Positions 15,471 through 24,456 of a DNA stretch of 64,000 nt are shown piece after piece; position 1 is the stretch's first letter, and each line of letters opens with the position of its first letter. The stretch is from Bog-473 sp963741995. Lineage in GTDB: Bacteria > Actinomycetota > Acidimicrobiia > Acidimicrobiales > RAAP-2. The notes below the pieces were generated by a model. That model searched no databases, was not told the origin of the DNA, and saw only the letters and a program-made list of their open reading frames with translations. Both the position numbers and the translations under genes were made by a program. The DNA is taken from contig CAVUKI010000001.1 in the NCBI GenBank assembly GCA_963741995.1, forward strand, positions 1,116,001 through 1,180,000, read 5' to 3'.

Positions 15471-16709
15471 TTGTCGACTTCGAGGCTCCCTCCCACGCCC
15501 GCTCCTTCTGGCGCGCTCGCCGGGATCTCCGTGCTCGACCTGACCCGGAACTTCGCGGGGCCGTACTGCTCGATGCTGCTGGGTGACCTCGGGGCCGATG
15601 TGATCAAGGTCGAATCACCGGGTGCGGGCGACGACACCCGCCAGTGGCGACCCCCGGAGTGGAACGGACTGAGCGCGACGTTCCTAGCCGCCAACAGGGG
15701 CAAGCGAAGCATCGCCGTCGACCTCGACAGTGAAGGCGGCCAGGGCATCGTGCGGCGGCTGGGGGCGAAGGCCGACGTCGTCATCTCGAGCTTTCGCCCC
15801 GGCTCGCTGGACAAGCGGGGTCTCGGGTACGAGGCCCTGAGAGCTGACAATGCACGGCTGGTCTACTGCTCCATCACGGCCTACGGGTCGCAGGGGCCGA
15901 AGCGCGATTGGCCGGGGTACGACCCCATCCTCCAGGCCGAGAGCGGCATCATGGCGCTGACCGGCTACCCGGAGGGCCCGCCGGCCCGGCTCCCGATCGC
16001 GGCCATCGACCTCGGGACGGCCATGTGGGCCTCGGTCGGCATACAGGCGGCGCTCCGCACCCGTGATCAGACCGGCGTGGGTGGGCTCGTCGAAGTCAGC
16101 CTCTACGAGACCGCGACCTGGTGGTTGTCCTACCTGATCGCCGGGTACATGGGCTCGGGGGAAGAGCCTCAACGCCACGGGAGCGGGGCGCCTTTCCTGG
16201 CCCCGTACGAGGTCTTCGCGACGTCCGACGGCGACCTGATGGTCACGGCGGCGAACGACGACCAGTTCGCGCGGCTCTGCGACGCGTTGGGATTCCCCGA
16301 TCTCCCCGTCGATCCGTCCTACCGCCAGAACGCCGACCGTGTGGGCAATCGTGCCGCGCTGCACGATCTCCTGCAGGCCCGCTTTCTCGAGAAGTCCGGG
16401 GAGGAGTGGCACGTTCTGCTGCGGGAGCGGTCTGTGCCGTCAACGCCGGTCCGCTCGGTGGCCGATTTCGTCGAGGACGACCAGCTGGCAGCGCTCGGGA
16501 TGCTCGTGCCGCTCCCGCACCCCGACGTGCCGGACCTGCGCGTCGTCGGCGCGCCGCTCAACCTCGACGGCATCCGGCCGACGTCACGGCGGCCTCCGCC
16601 GCGCCTCGGCGAACACACCGAGCAGGTGCTGGCCGAGCTGGGTTACTCGCCACAGGAGATCGTCGCGCTGTCCCGGCAGCACATCGTCGGAGGTGACGAG
16701 CCTTCGTAG
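15471..16709 (+). CDS. CaiB/BaiF family CoA transferase (class III)
   Basis: A 412-residue class III CoA transferase. The N-terminal segment with ISVLDLTRNFAGPYCSMLLG and LGADVIKVE is diagnostic of the family (formyl-CoA transferase, carnitine CoA transferase, alpha-methylacyl-CoA racemase). The catalytic Asp region AESGIMALTGYPEGPP, and later GSGAPFLAPYEVFATSDG, also fit. The start is TTG at 15471, as no other start keeps the conserved N-terminus. It probably activates or recycles CoA thioesters in catabolism. The acyl substrate is unknown, and the acyl-CoA dehydrogenase block lies 12 kb away. Confidence 0.85.
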   Translation: MSTSRLPPTPAPSGALAGISVLDLTRNFAGPYCSMLLGDLGADVIKVESPGAGDDTRQWRPPEWNGLSATFLAANRGKRSIAVDLDSEGGQGIVRRLGAKADVVISSFRPGSLDKRGLGYEALRADNARLVYCSITAYGSQGPKRDWPGYDPILQAESGIMALTGYPEGPPARLPIAAIDLGTAMWASVGIQAALRTRDQTGVGGLVEVSLYETATWWLSYLIAGYMGSGEEPQRHGSGAPFLAPYEVFATSDGDLMVTAANDDQFARLCDALGFPDLPVDPSYRQNADRVGNRAALHDLLQARFLEKSGEEWHVLLRERSVPSTPVRSVADFVEDDQLAALGMLVPLPHPDVPDLRVVGAPLNLDGIRPTSRRPPPRLGEHTEQVLAELGYSPQEIVALSRQHIVGGDEPS

Positions 16710-16761
16710 TCCGGCGCGCACCACGGACACGAACGAGCCTCGAGGTCCTTACGCTGCAGAC

Positions 16762-17166
16762 ATGACCGTCACTCTGAACGAGCCCGAGCGCCAGTACCTG
16801 CAGAGCCAGCCCCTGGCCCGTCTCGCCACCGTCGATGCGCAGGGCGCGCCCCAGAACAGTCCGGTCGGCGCGTTCTTGGACGACGAGACGGGCGACATTC
16901 TCATCGGCGGCCACGCCATGGGTGCCACCCGCAAGTTCCGCAACGTGAAGGACAACGGCCAGGTGGCTCTCGTCGTCGACGACCTCGTCTCGCGGGACCC
17001 GTGGACGGTGCGTGGCCTGGAGATCCGCGGCACCGCGGTTGCGCTGGAGGACGTCGACCCGCCGGTTCCGTTCATGAGCCGTGAGGTCATCCGCATCACA
17101 CCCACGTGGATCTCGAGCTGGGGCGTCGACCCCGGGAATCCGGACCGGCAGATCCGCCGTTCCTGA
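16762..17166 (+). CDS. PPOX class (F420/flavin-dependent) split-barrel protein
   Basis: A 134-residue split beta-barrel protein of the pyridoxamine-phosphate-oxidase-like superfamily. It has LARLATVDAQGAPQNSPVG (first strands), GHAMGATRKFRNVKDNGQVAL (cofactor phosphate-binding Lys/Arg helix), and a C-terminal PTWISSWGVD. Actinobacterial members often use F420 rather than FMN. It starts at ATG 16762, 52 bp downstream of the CoA-transferase gene. The substrate is unknown. Confidence 0.82.
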   Translation: MTVTLNEPERQYLQSQPLARLATVDAQGAPQNSPVGAFLDDETGDILIGGHAMGATRKFRNVKDNGQVALVVDDLVSRDPWTVRGLEIRGTAVALEDVDPPVPFMSREVIRITPTWISSWGVDPGNPDRQIRRS

Positions 17167-17180
17167 CGGCTGCCGCCTCG

Positions 17181-18749
17181 TCAGTGGACTGAGGGACGGG
17201 TCGCGAGCCTGGGGAAAAGCCGGGCACCGAGGTGGACGGCGAAGTCGATGGCCAGCGCGGGCGAGACCTTGGGATCGGCGGCTGGAGGGTCAGGGAGGTT
17301 GTCGTCGTGGCGCGCGTGCTCGTAGAGCCCGTGGCACATGTGACGGCCAAGCGTGCCGAGCGCCCGCAGGCCGTTCACCTGCTCCGCCTGGAAGGGCGGC
17401 ACCGGGAGGGGCTCCATGTCGGGCCAGGTCTCGGGAGGCCGTGGGGTCTCGAGACTGAGGAGACCCCCGAAGGTGCGTGCGGCGGCCTCGCGAGCGGTGA
17501 ACGGCTCGCCCAGGTGCCACTCCTCGCGCAGCGTCGCCATCAACGAGGTGTGGCGGTACTCGTCGGTGTAGACCGAGCCTGCGGGCACCCACGGCGAGAT
17601 GATCACCGCCGGCACGCGGTAGCCCGAGCGATCGAAGGCGAACCCGAACTGCTCCTGTGACGCATCGGGGTCAGGGGCGGGCACCGTGCCAGGGGGGACA
17701 TGGTCGTAGGTGCCTCCCGGCTCGTCGAAGCCGACGAAGAGCATGATGTTGAAGGCGTTCGACCCGTTCTCTGTCGCAGCGGAACGCACGGCGTCGTAGA
17801 TCCGCCCCAGGAAAGCCTCGCCGGCGAGGATGGACGAGGGCGAATCGATCTCCACGTCGACGCCCGCCATCAGGGCGCGGCCGAATGCCGGGTGGTAGTC
17901 GCCATGACCGGCCAGCAGGTTGGGCTCGATCAGGCAGAAGTCGGGCAACGTGCCTGCGGCGGCATCGGCCTCGAACTCGCTGAACGGCACGAAGTTGGTG
18001 GCGAAGCGGTCCCGCAGCCGTGCCATGTGGATGAACCCGGTGAAGGAGATGGGGTCGGGCTCGAGCACGTAGACCTTCCAGGTCTTCCCACAGCGCTCGA
18101 GACGATTGAAGATCGTCTCCGCCGTGTTGTGCCGCATGAAATTGGTGACCGGCCGGTTCACCACGAAGCCCGATGACGTGCCAGCCGTCCAGAAGGACCG
18201 GTTGGCCAAGGTCTGGGACGGGACCTCGCTGAACCAATGATCGAACACCCCGAAGCCCCGGGCCAGCGCGCTGATCACCGGGACCTGCTCCGGCGTGTAG
18301 CCCGTCATGATCTGGCTGTATTCCTCGTACGTCGGCTGCCGGCCGAGCTCGAACGTGAGGAAGCTGATGTAGTCGGTGACGAAGCCTTCCATCGTCGACT
18401 GGGTGCCCGCCGGTGGTGTGTTGTGGGGCGCGACCATGTCGGTGGCGTCCTTGAAGCGGTTGGCCTCGTCGAGCACGTTGAACAGCTGGGTATTTGTGTG
18501 TTGGTACTCCTCACCCGGGTCGGGGTCCGGTGCGTCCATACTGTCGGAGATCCCGTAGGGGACGATCCCGCCTTCCGCCCCGTGCTCGGCCCAGGCCGGA
18601 ATGGGATTGCTGAGGTCCTTTCCGATCACCCCTTCGAACGCCTCGACGTCCCCCGGCTTGTACAAGCGCCCGAGCAGGTTGTCGAACGATCGGTTCTCGA
18701 ACAGCACGAGCACCACGTGGTCCATCGCGTTCTTTCGTGCTGGGGTCAT
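17181..18749 (-). CDS. Phosphoesterase family protein (phospholipase C/acid phosphatase type)
   Basis: A 522-residue PF04185-type phosphoesterase. The N-terminal DHVVLVLFENRSFDNLLG carries the family's ENRSFD metal/active-site motif. Later segments LIEPNLLAGHGDYHPAF, FVGFDEPGGTYDHVPPG and RVPAVIISPWVP are typical of alkaline-phosphatase-fold phospholipase C and acid phosphatase. Unlike most exported relatives it lacks a Tat or Sec signal peptide at this start, so it may be cytoplasmic. The gene is convergent with the PPOX gene (14-bp gap) and has no operon partners. Confidence 0.85.
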   Translation of the reverse strand: MTPARKNAMDHVVLVLFENRSFDNLLGRLYKPGDVEAFEGVIGKDLSNPIPAWAEHGAEGGIVPYGISDSMDAPDPDPGEEYQHTNTQLFNVLDEANRFKDATDMVAPHNTPPAGTQSTMEGFVTDYISFLTFELGRQPTYEEYSQIMTGYTPEQVPVISALARGFGVFDHWFSEVPSQTLANRSFWTAGTSSGFVVNRPVTNFMRHNTAETIFNRLERCGKTWKVYVLEPDPISFTGFIHMARLRDRFATNFVPFSEFEADAAAGTLPDFCLIEPNLLAGHGDYHPAFGRALMAGVDVEIDSPSSILAGEAFLGRIYDAVRSAATENGSNAFNIMLFVGFDEPGGTYDHVPPGTVPAPDPDASQEQFGFAFDRSGYRVPAVIISPWVPAGSVYTDEYRHTSLMATLREEWHLGEPFTAREAAARTFGGLLSLETPRPPETWPDMEPLPVPPFQAEQVNGLRALGTLGRHMCHGLYEHARHDDNLPDPPAADPKVSPALAIDFAVHLGARLFPRLATRPSVH

Positions 18750-18856
18750 CGGCTCCCTCTGCGCGCCTGGCGCTGTGCCCAGCTGCGGCGCGGGCGCGAC
18801 CGTACGCTACCGCCGGCTTGCCCTGCGCTCGCCCGGCGGGCGTGGAGCGCCGGGAC

Positions 18857-20140
18857 CTACGGACGGCGTCCGTTGGGCATGAGGTCGCCCGAGCCCCATT
18901 GGCCGAGCGAGTTCAGCTGCACCTGGTCGCCCGTCGCCTCGACGATCTGGTCGCCGCCGACGTAGATGGCGGTGTGGTACACGGTGGTCCAGTCGGTCTG
19001 GCTGGTACCCCAGAACACGAGGTCTCCGGCCGACAGCGCGCCGAGCGCGACCGGCTGACCGGCGGTGTTGTACTGGTCGTCGGAGACGCGGGCAAAACTC
19101 ACGCCTGTGCTCTCCCACGAGGCCAGCGCCAGGCCCGAGCAGTCGTAGCCCACCGGTCCGTTGCCACCCCAGATGTACGGCTTGCCGAGCTGAGCGAAAG
19201 CAAAGAGGACGGCCCTGTCGCCAGGGGTGACGGGGGCGAACATCAGGGCCTCGGTCGGCGGAGCGCCCAGGGCATCTCCGAACGGTTCGGCGGTGCCGTT
19301 CTGCTCCTCCACCCAGTAGCCCTGGCCAGAGGCAGACGAGACCACTCGCTCCGCCGGGTCGAGGCTTGGACCTCCGGCGGCGGAGCCGGCGAAGACGGCG
19401 TCACCGAAGTTGAAGATGCCGCCGTCGGAGGCGACCATCCAGTACCCCTTGCCGTCCGGGGTGGCCGCCATGCCCACGATCGGCTGGACCAGAGGGATGG
19501 AGCCGGTCGAGCCGTAGAAGGCGGCGTCGCCGAAGCTGAAGATGCCGCCGTCGGACGCCACCAACCAGTACCCCTTGCCGTCGGGCGTCGAGGCCATGGC
19601 CACGATGGGCTTGTTCAGCGCGATGGAGCCGGTCGAGCCGTAGAAGGCGGCGTCGCCGAAGCTGAAGATGCCGCCGTCGGACGCCACCAACCAGTACCCC
19701 TTGCCGTCGGGCGTCGAGGCCATGGCCACGATGGGCTTGTTCAGCGCGATGGAGCCGGTCGAGCCGTAGAAGGCGGCGTCGCCGTAGTTGAAGATGCCGC
19801 CGTCGGACGCCACCATCCAGTAGCCCTTCTGGTCATTGGTGGCGGTGATGGTGATGATCGGGTGATTGAGCGGCAGGCTCGCCGCCGAACCGAAGGCGCC
19901 GGCGTTGCCGAAATTCCACACGGCGCCCTGGCCGTCGGCCAACCAGTAGTTGTCCGACGGGATGCCCGTGGACGATGTGGTGCTCTGGGCGCCCACCGCA
20001 CCGGCCGTGCCGGCGCCGGCCATTGACGCGCTCCCGACTCCGAGGGCGGCGACCGCGAGCGCGCCCACGGTCAGGCGGCGTGCAGAAGCGGTGAAGGCAC
20101 CGAAGCCGCGTCGGACGGCGGACGACGATCCGGTGGACAC
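18857..20140 (-). CDS. Secreted NlpC/P60 peptidoglycan hydrolase with 42-residue repeats
   Basis: A 427-residue protein starting at GTG. The signal peptide covers residues 1-50. A repeat region (about 64-300) has units of ~42 residues containing YWLVASDGGIFSFGDAAFYG and GSTGSI...PIVxMAxTPDGKG, predicted as small beta structures (propeller or solenoid). The C-terminal NlpC/P60 domain has catalytic Cys334 in GYDCSGLA and His389 in VYHTAIYVG; the usual third polar residue position appears to be Glu401. NlpC/P60 enzymes cut D-Glu-mesoDAP bonds in peptidoglycan. Two adjacent repeat units are identical at the DNA level. Confidence 0.88.
   Translation of the reverse strand: MSTGSSSAVRRGFGAFTASARRLTVGALAVAALGVGSASMAGAGTAGAVGAQSTTSSTGIPSDNYWLADGQGAVWNFGNAGAFGSAASLPLNHPIITITATNDQKGYWMVASDGGIFNYGDAAFYGSTGSIALNKPIVAMASTPDGKGYWLVASDGGIFSFGDAAFYGSTGSIALNKPIVAMASTPDGKGYWLVASDGGIFSFGDAAFYGSTGSIPLVQPIVGMAATPDGKGYWMVASDGGIFNFGDAVFAGSAAGGPSLDPAERVVSSASGQGYWVEEQNGTAEPFGDALGAPPTEALMFAPVTPGDRAVLFAFAQLGKPYIWGGNGPVGYDCSGLALASWESTGVSFARVSDDQYNTAGQPVALGALSAGDLVFWGTSQTDWTTVYHTAIYVGGDQIVEATGDQVQLNSLGQWGSGDLMPNGRRP
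19496..19784. repeat. Perfect 126-bp tandem repeat (2.3 copies) inside the NlpC/P60 gene
   Basis: Bases 19496-19621 and 19622-19747 are identical over 126 bp, and a third copy matches for a further 37 bp before diverging. The period equals 42 codons, so copy-number change keeps the frame. Flanking units have diverged, implying recent duplication or gene conversion of the central unit. Confidence 0.9.
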
Positions 20141-20264
20141 GGCTCAGGCATCGACGCGCCACCTCTCTTCCTGAAGACCTGCACTGGGGGGTGACGAGGG
20201 AATTTGGGCGTCAGTTGCGTTTGCGATCCTCTGGCCCCGGTCAGCCGGTGGCCTGACAGCTGCG

Positions 20265-20945
20265 TCAGCTCTTGATGATGAACTGGTAGCTGAAGGGCGC
20301 CGAGATGGGCGTCAAGGTGAAGGCCCGCTTGCCCGACGTCACGATCACCTTGGTCCCGCCCGCGCCGACGTCAACCTGAGAGGGGCCGAGGAGCACCTCC
20401 TTCTGGGAGCTGCTGGGGTCGAGGACGCCCTCGAAGCTCGGGTGTTGGCCCGCGGCGCCGATGCTGACCCACGAGCGGCCGGTCGACGTGGTCACCGTCA
20501 CGGCGTAGGCGGCGATGTCGATCCGGTAGGTGCCGGTCCCGTTGCCGGCCGAGACCGGGGTCACCAGGGGCTGCTTTGATGATCCGGCCGATGCGTGGTG
20601 CTCGGTCGTCTGCGTGGCGCTCGGGCTGCCCGTCGCGCTCGGGCTGCCCGTGTTGCTCTTGTCGATGATGCCGGCCTTCACGAGCCCGAGTGTCGCCCCC
20701 GCTGCGACCACGACCAGGGCCACGAGCACCACCAGGACCCGGAGCCAACGGGCCGGACCGGGCCCCGCAGCGCGACGACTGACCGCCGGGATCTTGTCCG
20801 TCTCGGCGTAGGTCGGGTAGGCGTCGCGGAAGAGTTGTCCCTGGCTGTCGGTCACGGGCCGTTCGACGATGGCTGTGGCCGACAGATCAGGCTTGAACCC
20901 CGCCTCGCCCGCTTGCACGTCCATGGCCGTTTTTCGACCTCCCAC
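20265..20945 (-). CDS. Single-pass membrane protein with RodZ C-terminal (DUF4115)-like domain
   Basis: 226 residues from GTG (an ATG seven codons later is also possible). A ~65-residue N-terminal cytoplasmic part is followed by one transmembrane helix (WLRVLVVLVALVVVAAGATLGL), then a Ser/Thr/Gly linker with a tandem SPSATG repeat. The external domain contains VTTSTGRSWVSIGAAG, FEGVLDPSSSQKEVLLGPSQVDVGAGG and VTSGKRAFTLTP. This resembles the C-terminal domain of RodZ, but the N-terminal HTH of RodZ is missing. A role in cell-shape or envelope organisation is only a suggestion. Assignment is from motif resemblance. Confidence 0.65.
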   Translation of the reverse strand: MGGRKTAMDVQAGEAGFKPDLSATAIVERPVTDSQGQLFRDAYPTYAETDKIPAVSRRAAGPGPARWLRVLVVLVALVVVAAGATLGLVKAGIIDKSNTGSPSATGSPSATQTTEHHASAGSSKQPLVTPVSAGNGTGTYRIDIAAYAVTVTTSTGRSWVSIGAAGQHPSFEGVLDPSSSQKEVLLGPSQVDVGAGGTKVIVTSGKRAFTLTPISAPFSYQFIIKS

Positions 20946-21112
20946 GCCCCGAACTTGAACTCCGCCAATTCGCCAACGCAGCGCCCCGGATCGCCCCGCG
21001 GAGCCCCGGGGCCCATCTGCACGGTACCGCTTGCTTCTCGTTACAGGATCGCACGCGGAATGGGTCAGGTGGTGCGCGGGCCAGGTCGAAACTGCACACC
21101 CTCAGGGAGAGC

Positions 21113-21619
21113 TCAGCGGCCCACGCTTCCGTCGAGGAGCTCGCGGGTGATGTCCATATGCCCCACGTGCCGGGCCGTCTCCTCGATCAGGTGGAACACG
21201 GCCCAGCGGAAGGTCGTCGGGCGGAAGTCGCCCCGGGAGAACAGGTCAAACGAGGTGACCTGATCCAGGACGGCGTCCGCCGCTGCGCTCTCGTCCCGGT
21301 AGAAGGCCACAGCCTCGTCGACGCCCCAGCCCTCGGGGAGCTCGAACATGTGCGCCCGCCAGGCCATATCCATCTTCTCGCCCGCGCCGACGGCTCGGAG
21401 CCAGAGTCGTTCGCTGTACCCGAGGTGGACCACGACGACGCCCAGCGAGTTGGCCGCCGGAGCGGGCTGCCAGCGCAGCTGCGTGGCGTCCAGACCCTCG
21501 ACCTTGAAGATCGCACTCTCGCGGAGGTGCTGGAGCCAGCCCCGGGCCATTGCCATCTCGTCGAGCGGCCGGGCCTCCTCTGGCCGCGGCACATGCAGCG
21601 ATGGCGGGGTCTCGGCCAC
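21113..21619 (-). CDS. DinB family protein (DUF664 type)
   Basis: A 168-residue four-helix-bundle protein of the DinB/mycothiol-dependent superfamily. The metal-ligand His residues are visible in VVVVHLGYSERLW, WAVFHLIEETARHVGHMD. Actinobacterial members include mycothiol S-transferases and many proteins of unknown function. It starts at ATG 21619 and lies 21 bp from the convergently unrelated but co-oriented secreted protein gene. The natural substrate is unknown. Confidence 0.82.
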   Translation of the reverse strand: MAETPPSLHVPRPEEARPLDEMAMARGWLQHLRESAIFKVEGLDATQLRWQPAPAANSLGVVVVHLGYSERLWLRAVGAGEKMDMAWRAHMFELPEGWGVDEAVAFYRDESAAADAVLDQVTSFDLFSRGDFRPTTFRWAVFHLIEETARHVGHMDITRELLDGSVGR

Positions 21620-21640
21620 CGACGCGTCAGGTGGTGCGGG

Positions 21641-22177
21641 TTAGGGAAGGTTCCCGGTCGTCGCCGTCGTCGGGGTGACCAGGGTTCCGCCACACACCGA
21701 CGTGTACCAGTTGGCGATCGTCGTTCCGTCGGTTTCCAGCTTCGGGTTCTTGCCCAGCGTCTCGAAGGAGGCGAGAAGGCTCGTCACACTCGTGGAGTTC
21801 TGGATCGCGGTCCTGAACTGCTTGACGTAGGAGAGCAGGTCCTTGAACGCGGACTGCACCTTCGGCGGGGCCTTCTTGATCGCCGCCAGGGCCTTTTGCA
21901 CTTGGTTGAAGTCGACGTTGTAGGCGCTGAGCATCGCCTGCTTGGCGGAGGCGAAGTTGCCGGATGTCATGGCCTTCTCAATGGCGCCTTCGGCCGCGGT
22001 CGAGCCGGACTCCTCGGACTTGACGCTCTTGCACATGGCGCTCTTGGGCGACGACCCCTTGGTCCTCGTGCTCTTGGCGGAGGCCGCCGTCAGCGGCGCC
22101 AAGGCGAGCGTCAGGCCGAGCACGCCGGCACACATACCGACCCACCTCGATCGTTGCCTCACGGTCGCCACCTCCAT
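21641..22177 (-). CDS. Secreted hypothetical protein
   Basis: 178 residues from ATG 22177. A basic N-terminus and hydrophobic VGMCAGVLGLTLALAPLTAASA form a Sec signal peptide with an ASA cleavage site. The mature part is helical (AIEKAMTSGNFASAKQAMLSAYN, ALAAIKKAPPKVQSAFKDLLSYV) with Cys residues near each end (MCKS and TSVCGG) that could form one disulfide. The family is not recognised, though similar small exported helical proteins are common in this lineage. It sits 21 bp upstream of the DinB gene on the same strand. Confidence 0.7.
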   Translation of the reverse strand: MEVATVRQRSRWVGMCAGVLGLTLALAPLTAASAKSTRTKGSSPKSAMCKSVKSEESGSTAAEGAIEKAMTSGNFASAKQAMLSAYNVDFNQVQKALAAIKKAPPKVQSAFKDLLSYVKQFRTAIQNSTSVTSLLASFETLGKNPKLETDGTTIANWYTSVCGGTLVTPTTATTGNLP

Positions 22178-22326
22178 GTCTCGGGCCAGGACAACGACGC
22201 TACAGCACGACCTCTGGTGACACAGGGGATTGCAAGGACTCTTTCGAGGGGCAGCTTCGGGCTGCATCGTCGGCCGGGCGTTAGGGTGGGGAGCTGACGG
22301 GGCGTCAGAAAACTTGGGGGCACGCG

Positions 22327-23199
22327 TTGGATGATCTGAACGGCAAGGTTGCCGTCGTCACCGGGGGAGCGGCGGGTATCGGCCGCGGCATCACCCAGTC
22401 GCTGCTTGAGGAGGGCGCACGCGTCGTGGTCGCCGACGTCGAGGAGCCAGTGCTCCAGGCGGCGGTGAAGGAGCTGACCGGTTGCGGCAACGTCCGGGGC
22501 ATCGTGACCGACGTGTCCTCAGCGGCTTCGGTCGAGGCGCTGGCCGAGGACGTCTTCGCCCGAGAGGGTGCGTGCCACCTGCTGTTCAACAACGCCGGGG
22601 TCACCTCGGGCGGCGGCGGGCGGCCCTGGGAGCAAGAGCCCAACGACTGGGCCTGGTGCTTCTCGGTCAACGTCTTCGGCGTGGCCAACGGCATGCTGTC
22701 GTTCGTGCCTCGGATGATCGCCTCGGGCGAGCCCGGCGTGGTCGTCAACACCTCGAGCATGGACGGCGGGATCGCCCCCGTCCCGTACGCGTCGGTCTAC
22801 GCCTCGAGCAAGGCGGCCATCTCGTGCCTCACCGAGGCGCTGGCCCACCAGCTCATCGCCGCCGGTACCGATCTGCGCGCCGCCGTGTTCTATCCCTCGG
22901 GGGGCCTGCTCGATACCGGGCTGTGGACGGCCCAGCGCAACCGGCCCGACGCCCTGCGGCGGACGCGGCCGCGGCCGCCGGCGCCCGGCACGACCTTCGA
23001 TGAATTCAAGGCGCAGCTGGAGGCGGCGGGTCGTTCTGTCGACGTCATGGACCTGCGCGAGCTGGGTCGCTTCTGCGTGCAGGGTGTCAAGAAGGGCGAT
23101 TTCATCATCGGCTACGGGCTCGAGGAGGCCGCAGAGATGCTGCACCGCCGGGCCGACGCCATCGGCGCCGGGCAGCTGCCTCCGGCGGCCCTGACCTGA
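22327..23199 (+). CDS. SDR family oxidoreductase, first gene of catabolic operon
   Basis: A 290-residue classical SDR starting at TTG (GGGGG ribosome site 8 bp upstream). It has TGGAAGIGRG cofactor motif, NNAGVTS, VNTSSMDG with the active Ser, and YASSK as YxxxK. A longer C-terminal extension after the fold follows a Pro/Arg-rich loop. The stop shares one base with the next start (TGATG), so it is translationally coupled to the amidohydrolase. It probably oxidises or reduces a hydroxyl/keto group of the operon's substrate. Confidence 0.85.
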   Translation: MDDLNGKVAVVTGGAAGIGRGITQSLLEEGARVVVADVEEPVLQAAVKELTGCGNVRGIVTDVSSAASVEALAEDVFAREGACHLLFNNAGVTSGGGGRPWEQEPNDWAWCFSVNVFGVANGMLSFVPRMIASGEPGVVVNTSSMDGGIAPVPYASVYASSKAAISCLTEALAHQLIAAGTDLRAAVFYPSGGLLDTGLWTAQRNRPDALRRTRPRPPAPGTTFDEFKAQLEAAGRSVDVMDLRELGRFCVQGVKKGDFIIGYGLEEAAEMLHRRADAIGAGQLPPAALT

Positions 23200-24440
23200 T
23201 GACGACCACCCAGCCCGCGTCCGCCCGCTACACCGTCGTATCGGCCGACGGCCATGCCGGCGGTGACATTCAGGACTACCGGCCGTATCTGGCCAGCCGC
23301 TGGCACGACGAATTCGACGCCTGGGCCGCCGGGTACGTCAACCCGTTCGCCGACCTGCTGGCCCCGATCGCCTACCGCAACTGGGACAGCGAGCGGCGCC
23401 TGGCCGAGACCGAGTCCGACGGCATCGCGGCCGAGGTGCTGTTCCCCAACACGGTTCCCCCCTTCTTCACGGAGGGGAACCTGGTCGCCCTGCCCCCGTC
23501 GCCCGAGGACTACGAGCGCCGTTGGGCCGGCGTTCAGGCCCACAACCGATGGCTGGCCGACTTCTGCGCCGCCACGCCCGGCCGGCGGGCCGGGATCATT
23601 CAGGTCTTCGCCAACGACATGGCCGACGCGGTCGCCGAGGTGCAATGGGCCGCCGCGACCTTCGACCCCTTCGGTGGGATCCTGCTGCCGTCGATCCCGC
23701 CCAATTCCCAGCTGCCGCCACTGTGGGAGGACCACTACGAGCCGCTGTGGCAGGTCTGTGCCGATCTCGACGTGCCGATCAACATCCACGGCGGCAGCGC
23801 CCTGCCCGACTACGGCGAGCACGAGGCGGCGCGGGCGATGATGCTCATCGAGATCCCCTGGTTCAGCCACCGGTCCGTCTGGCACCTCATCTTCTCCGGG
23901 GTGCTCGAGCGTCATCCCGCCCTGCGCTTCGCCGTCACCGAGCAGGGTGTGGCCTGGCTCCCTCGTGGCCTGCAGACGCTGGACTGGTTCTACGGCCGCA
24001 TGACGACCGCCAATGCGGCCGAGGCGAAGTTCTTCGGCGCCGCCGCCGCCAAAATGACGATGACGCCCACGGAGTACTTCGCCCGCAACTTCTGGATCGG
24101 CGCCAGCTTCCTGCGCCCGAGCGAGGCACCCCTGTGCCGGGGCCTCGGCATAGGGCACGTCATGTGGGGCGCCGACTACCCGCACTCGGAGGGCAGCTAT
24201 CCCTTCACGACCGAGGCCCTCCGTGTGGCCTTCGCCGACTACGCCGAGCCCGAGGTGCGGGCCATGGTGGAGTCGACGGCCGCGTCGTTCTACGGCTTCG
24301 ACCTCGACCGGCTGCGGCCGATCGGCGATCGGGTCGGGCCGCCGGTGACCGAGGTCGCCCGGCCGCTGGCGCCGGAGGACTGGCCGACCACGACGACGTG
24401 CAACGCGTTCGACCCTACGCAGATCCTGCGTGCCTGGTGA
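23199..24440 (+). CDS. Amidohydrolase-2 family metal-dependent hydrolase/decarboxylase A
   Basis: A 413-residue TIM-barrel amidohydrolase of the type including ACMSD and resorcylate decarboxylases. Metal-ligand regions are SADGHAGG near the N-terminus (D-x-H), INIHGG mid-protein, and GADYPHSEGSYP near the C-terminus (Asp). The family hydrolyses or decarboxylates cyclic, often aromatic, acids. It is paralogous to the second amidohydrolase at 25227, which sits on the other side of the decarboxylase-like gene. It is coupled to the upstream SDR by a 1-bp overlap. The exact reaction is unknown. Confidence 0.85.
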   Translation: MTTTQPASARYTVVSADGHAGGDIQDYRPYLASRWHDEFDAWAAGYVNPFADLLAPIAYRNWDSERRLAETESDGIAAEVLFPNTVPPFFTEGNLVALPPSPEDYERRWAGVQAHNRWLADFCAATPGRRAGIIQVFANDMADAVAEVQWAAATFDPFGGILLPSIPPNSQLPPLWEDHYEPLWQVCADLDVPINIHGGSALPDYGEHEAARAMMLIEIPWFSHRSVWHLIFSGVLERHPALRFAVTEQGVAWLPRGLQTLDWFYGRMTTANAAEAKFFGAAAAKMTMTPTEYFARNFWIGASFLRPSEAPLCRGLGIGHVMWGADYPHSEGSYPFTTEALRVAFADYAEPEVRAMVESTAASFYGFDLDRLRPIGDRVGPPVTEVARPLAPEDWPTTTTCNAFDPTQILRAW

Positions 24441-24456
24441 GCAGAGAGGAGCATCC

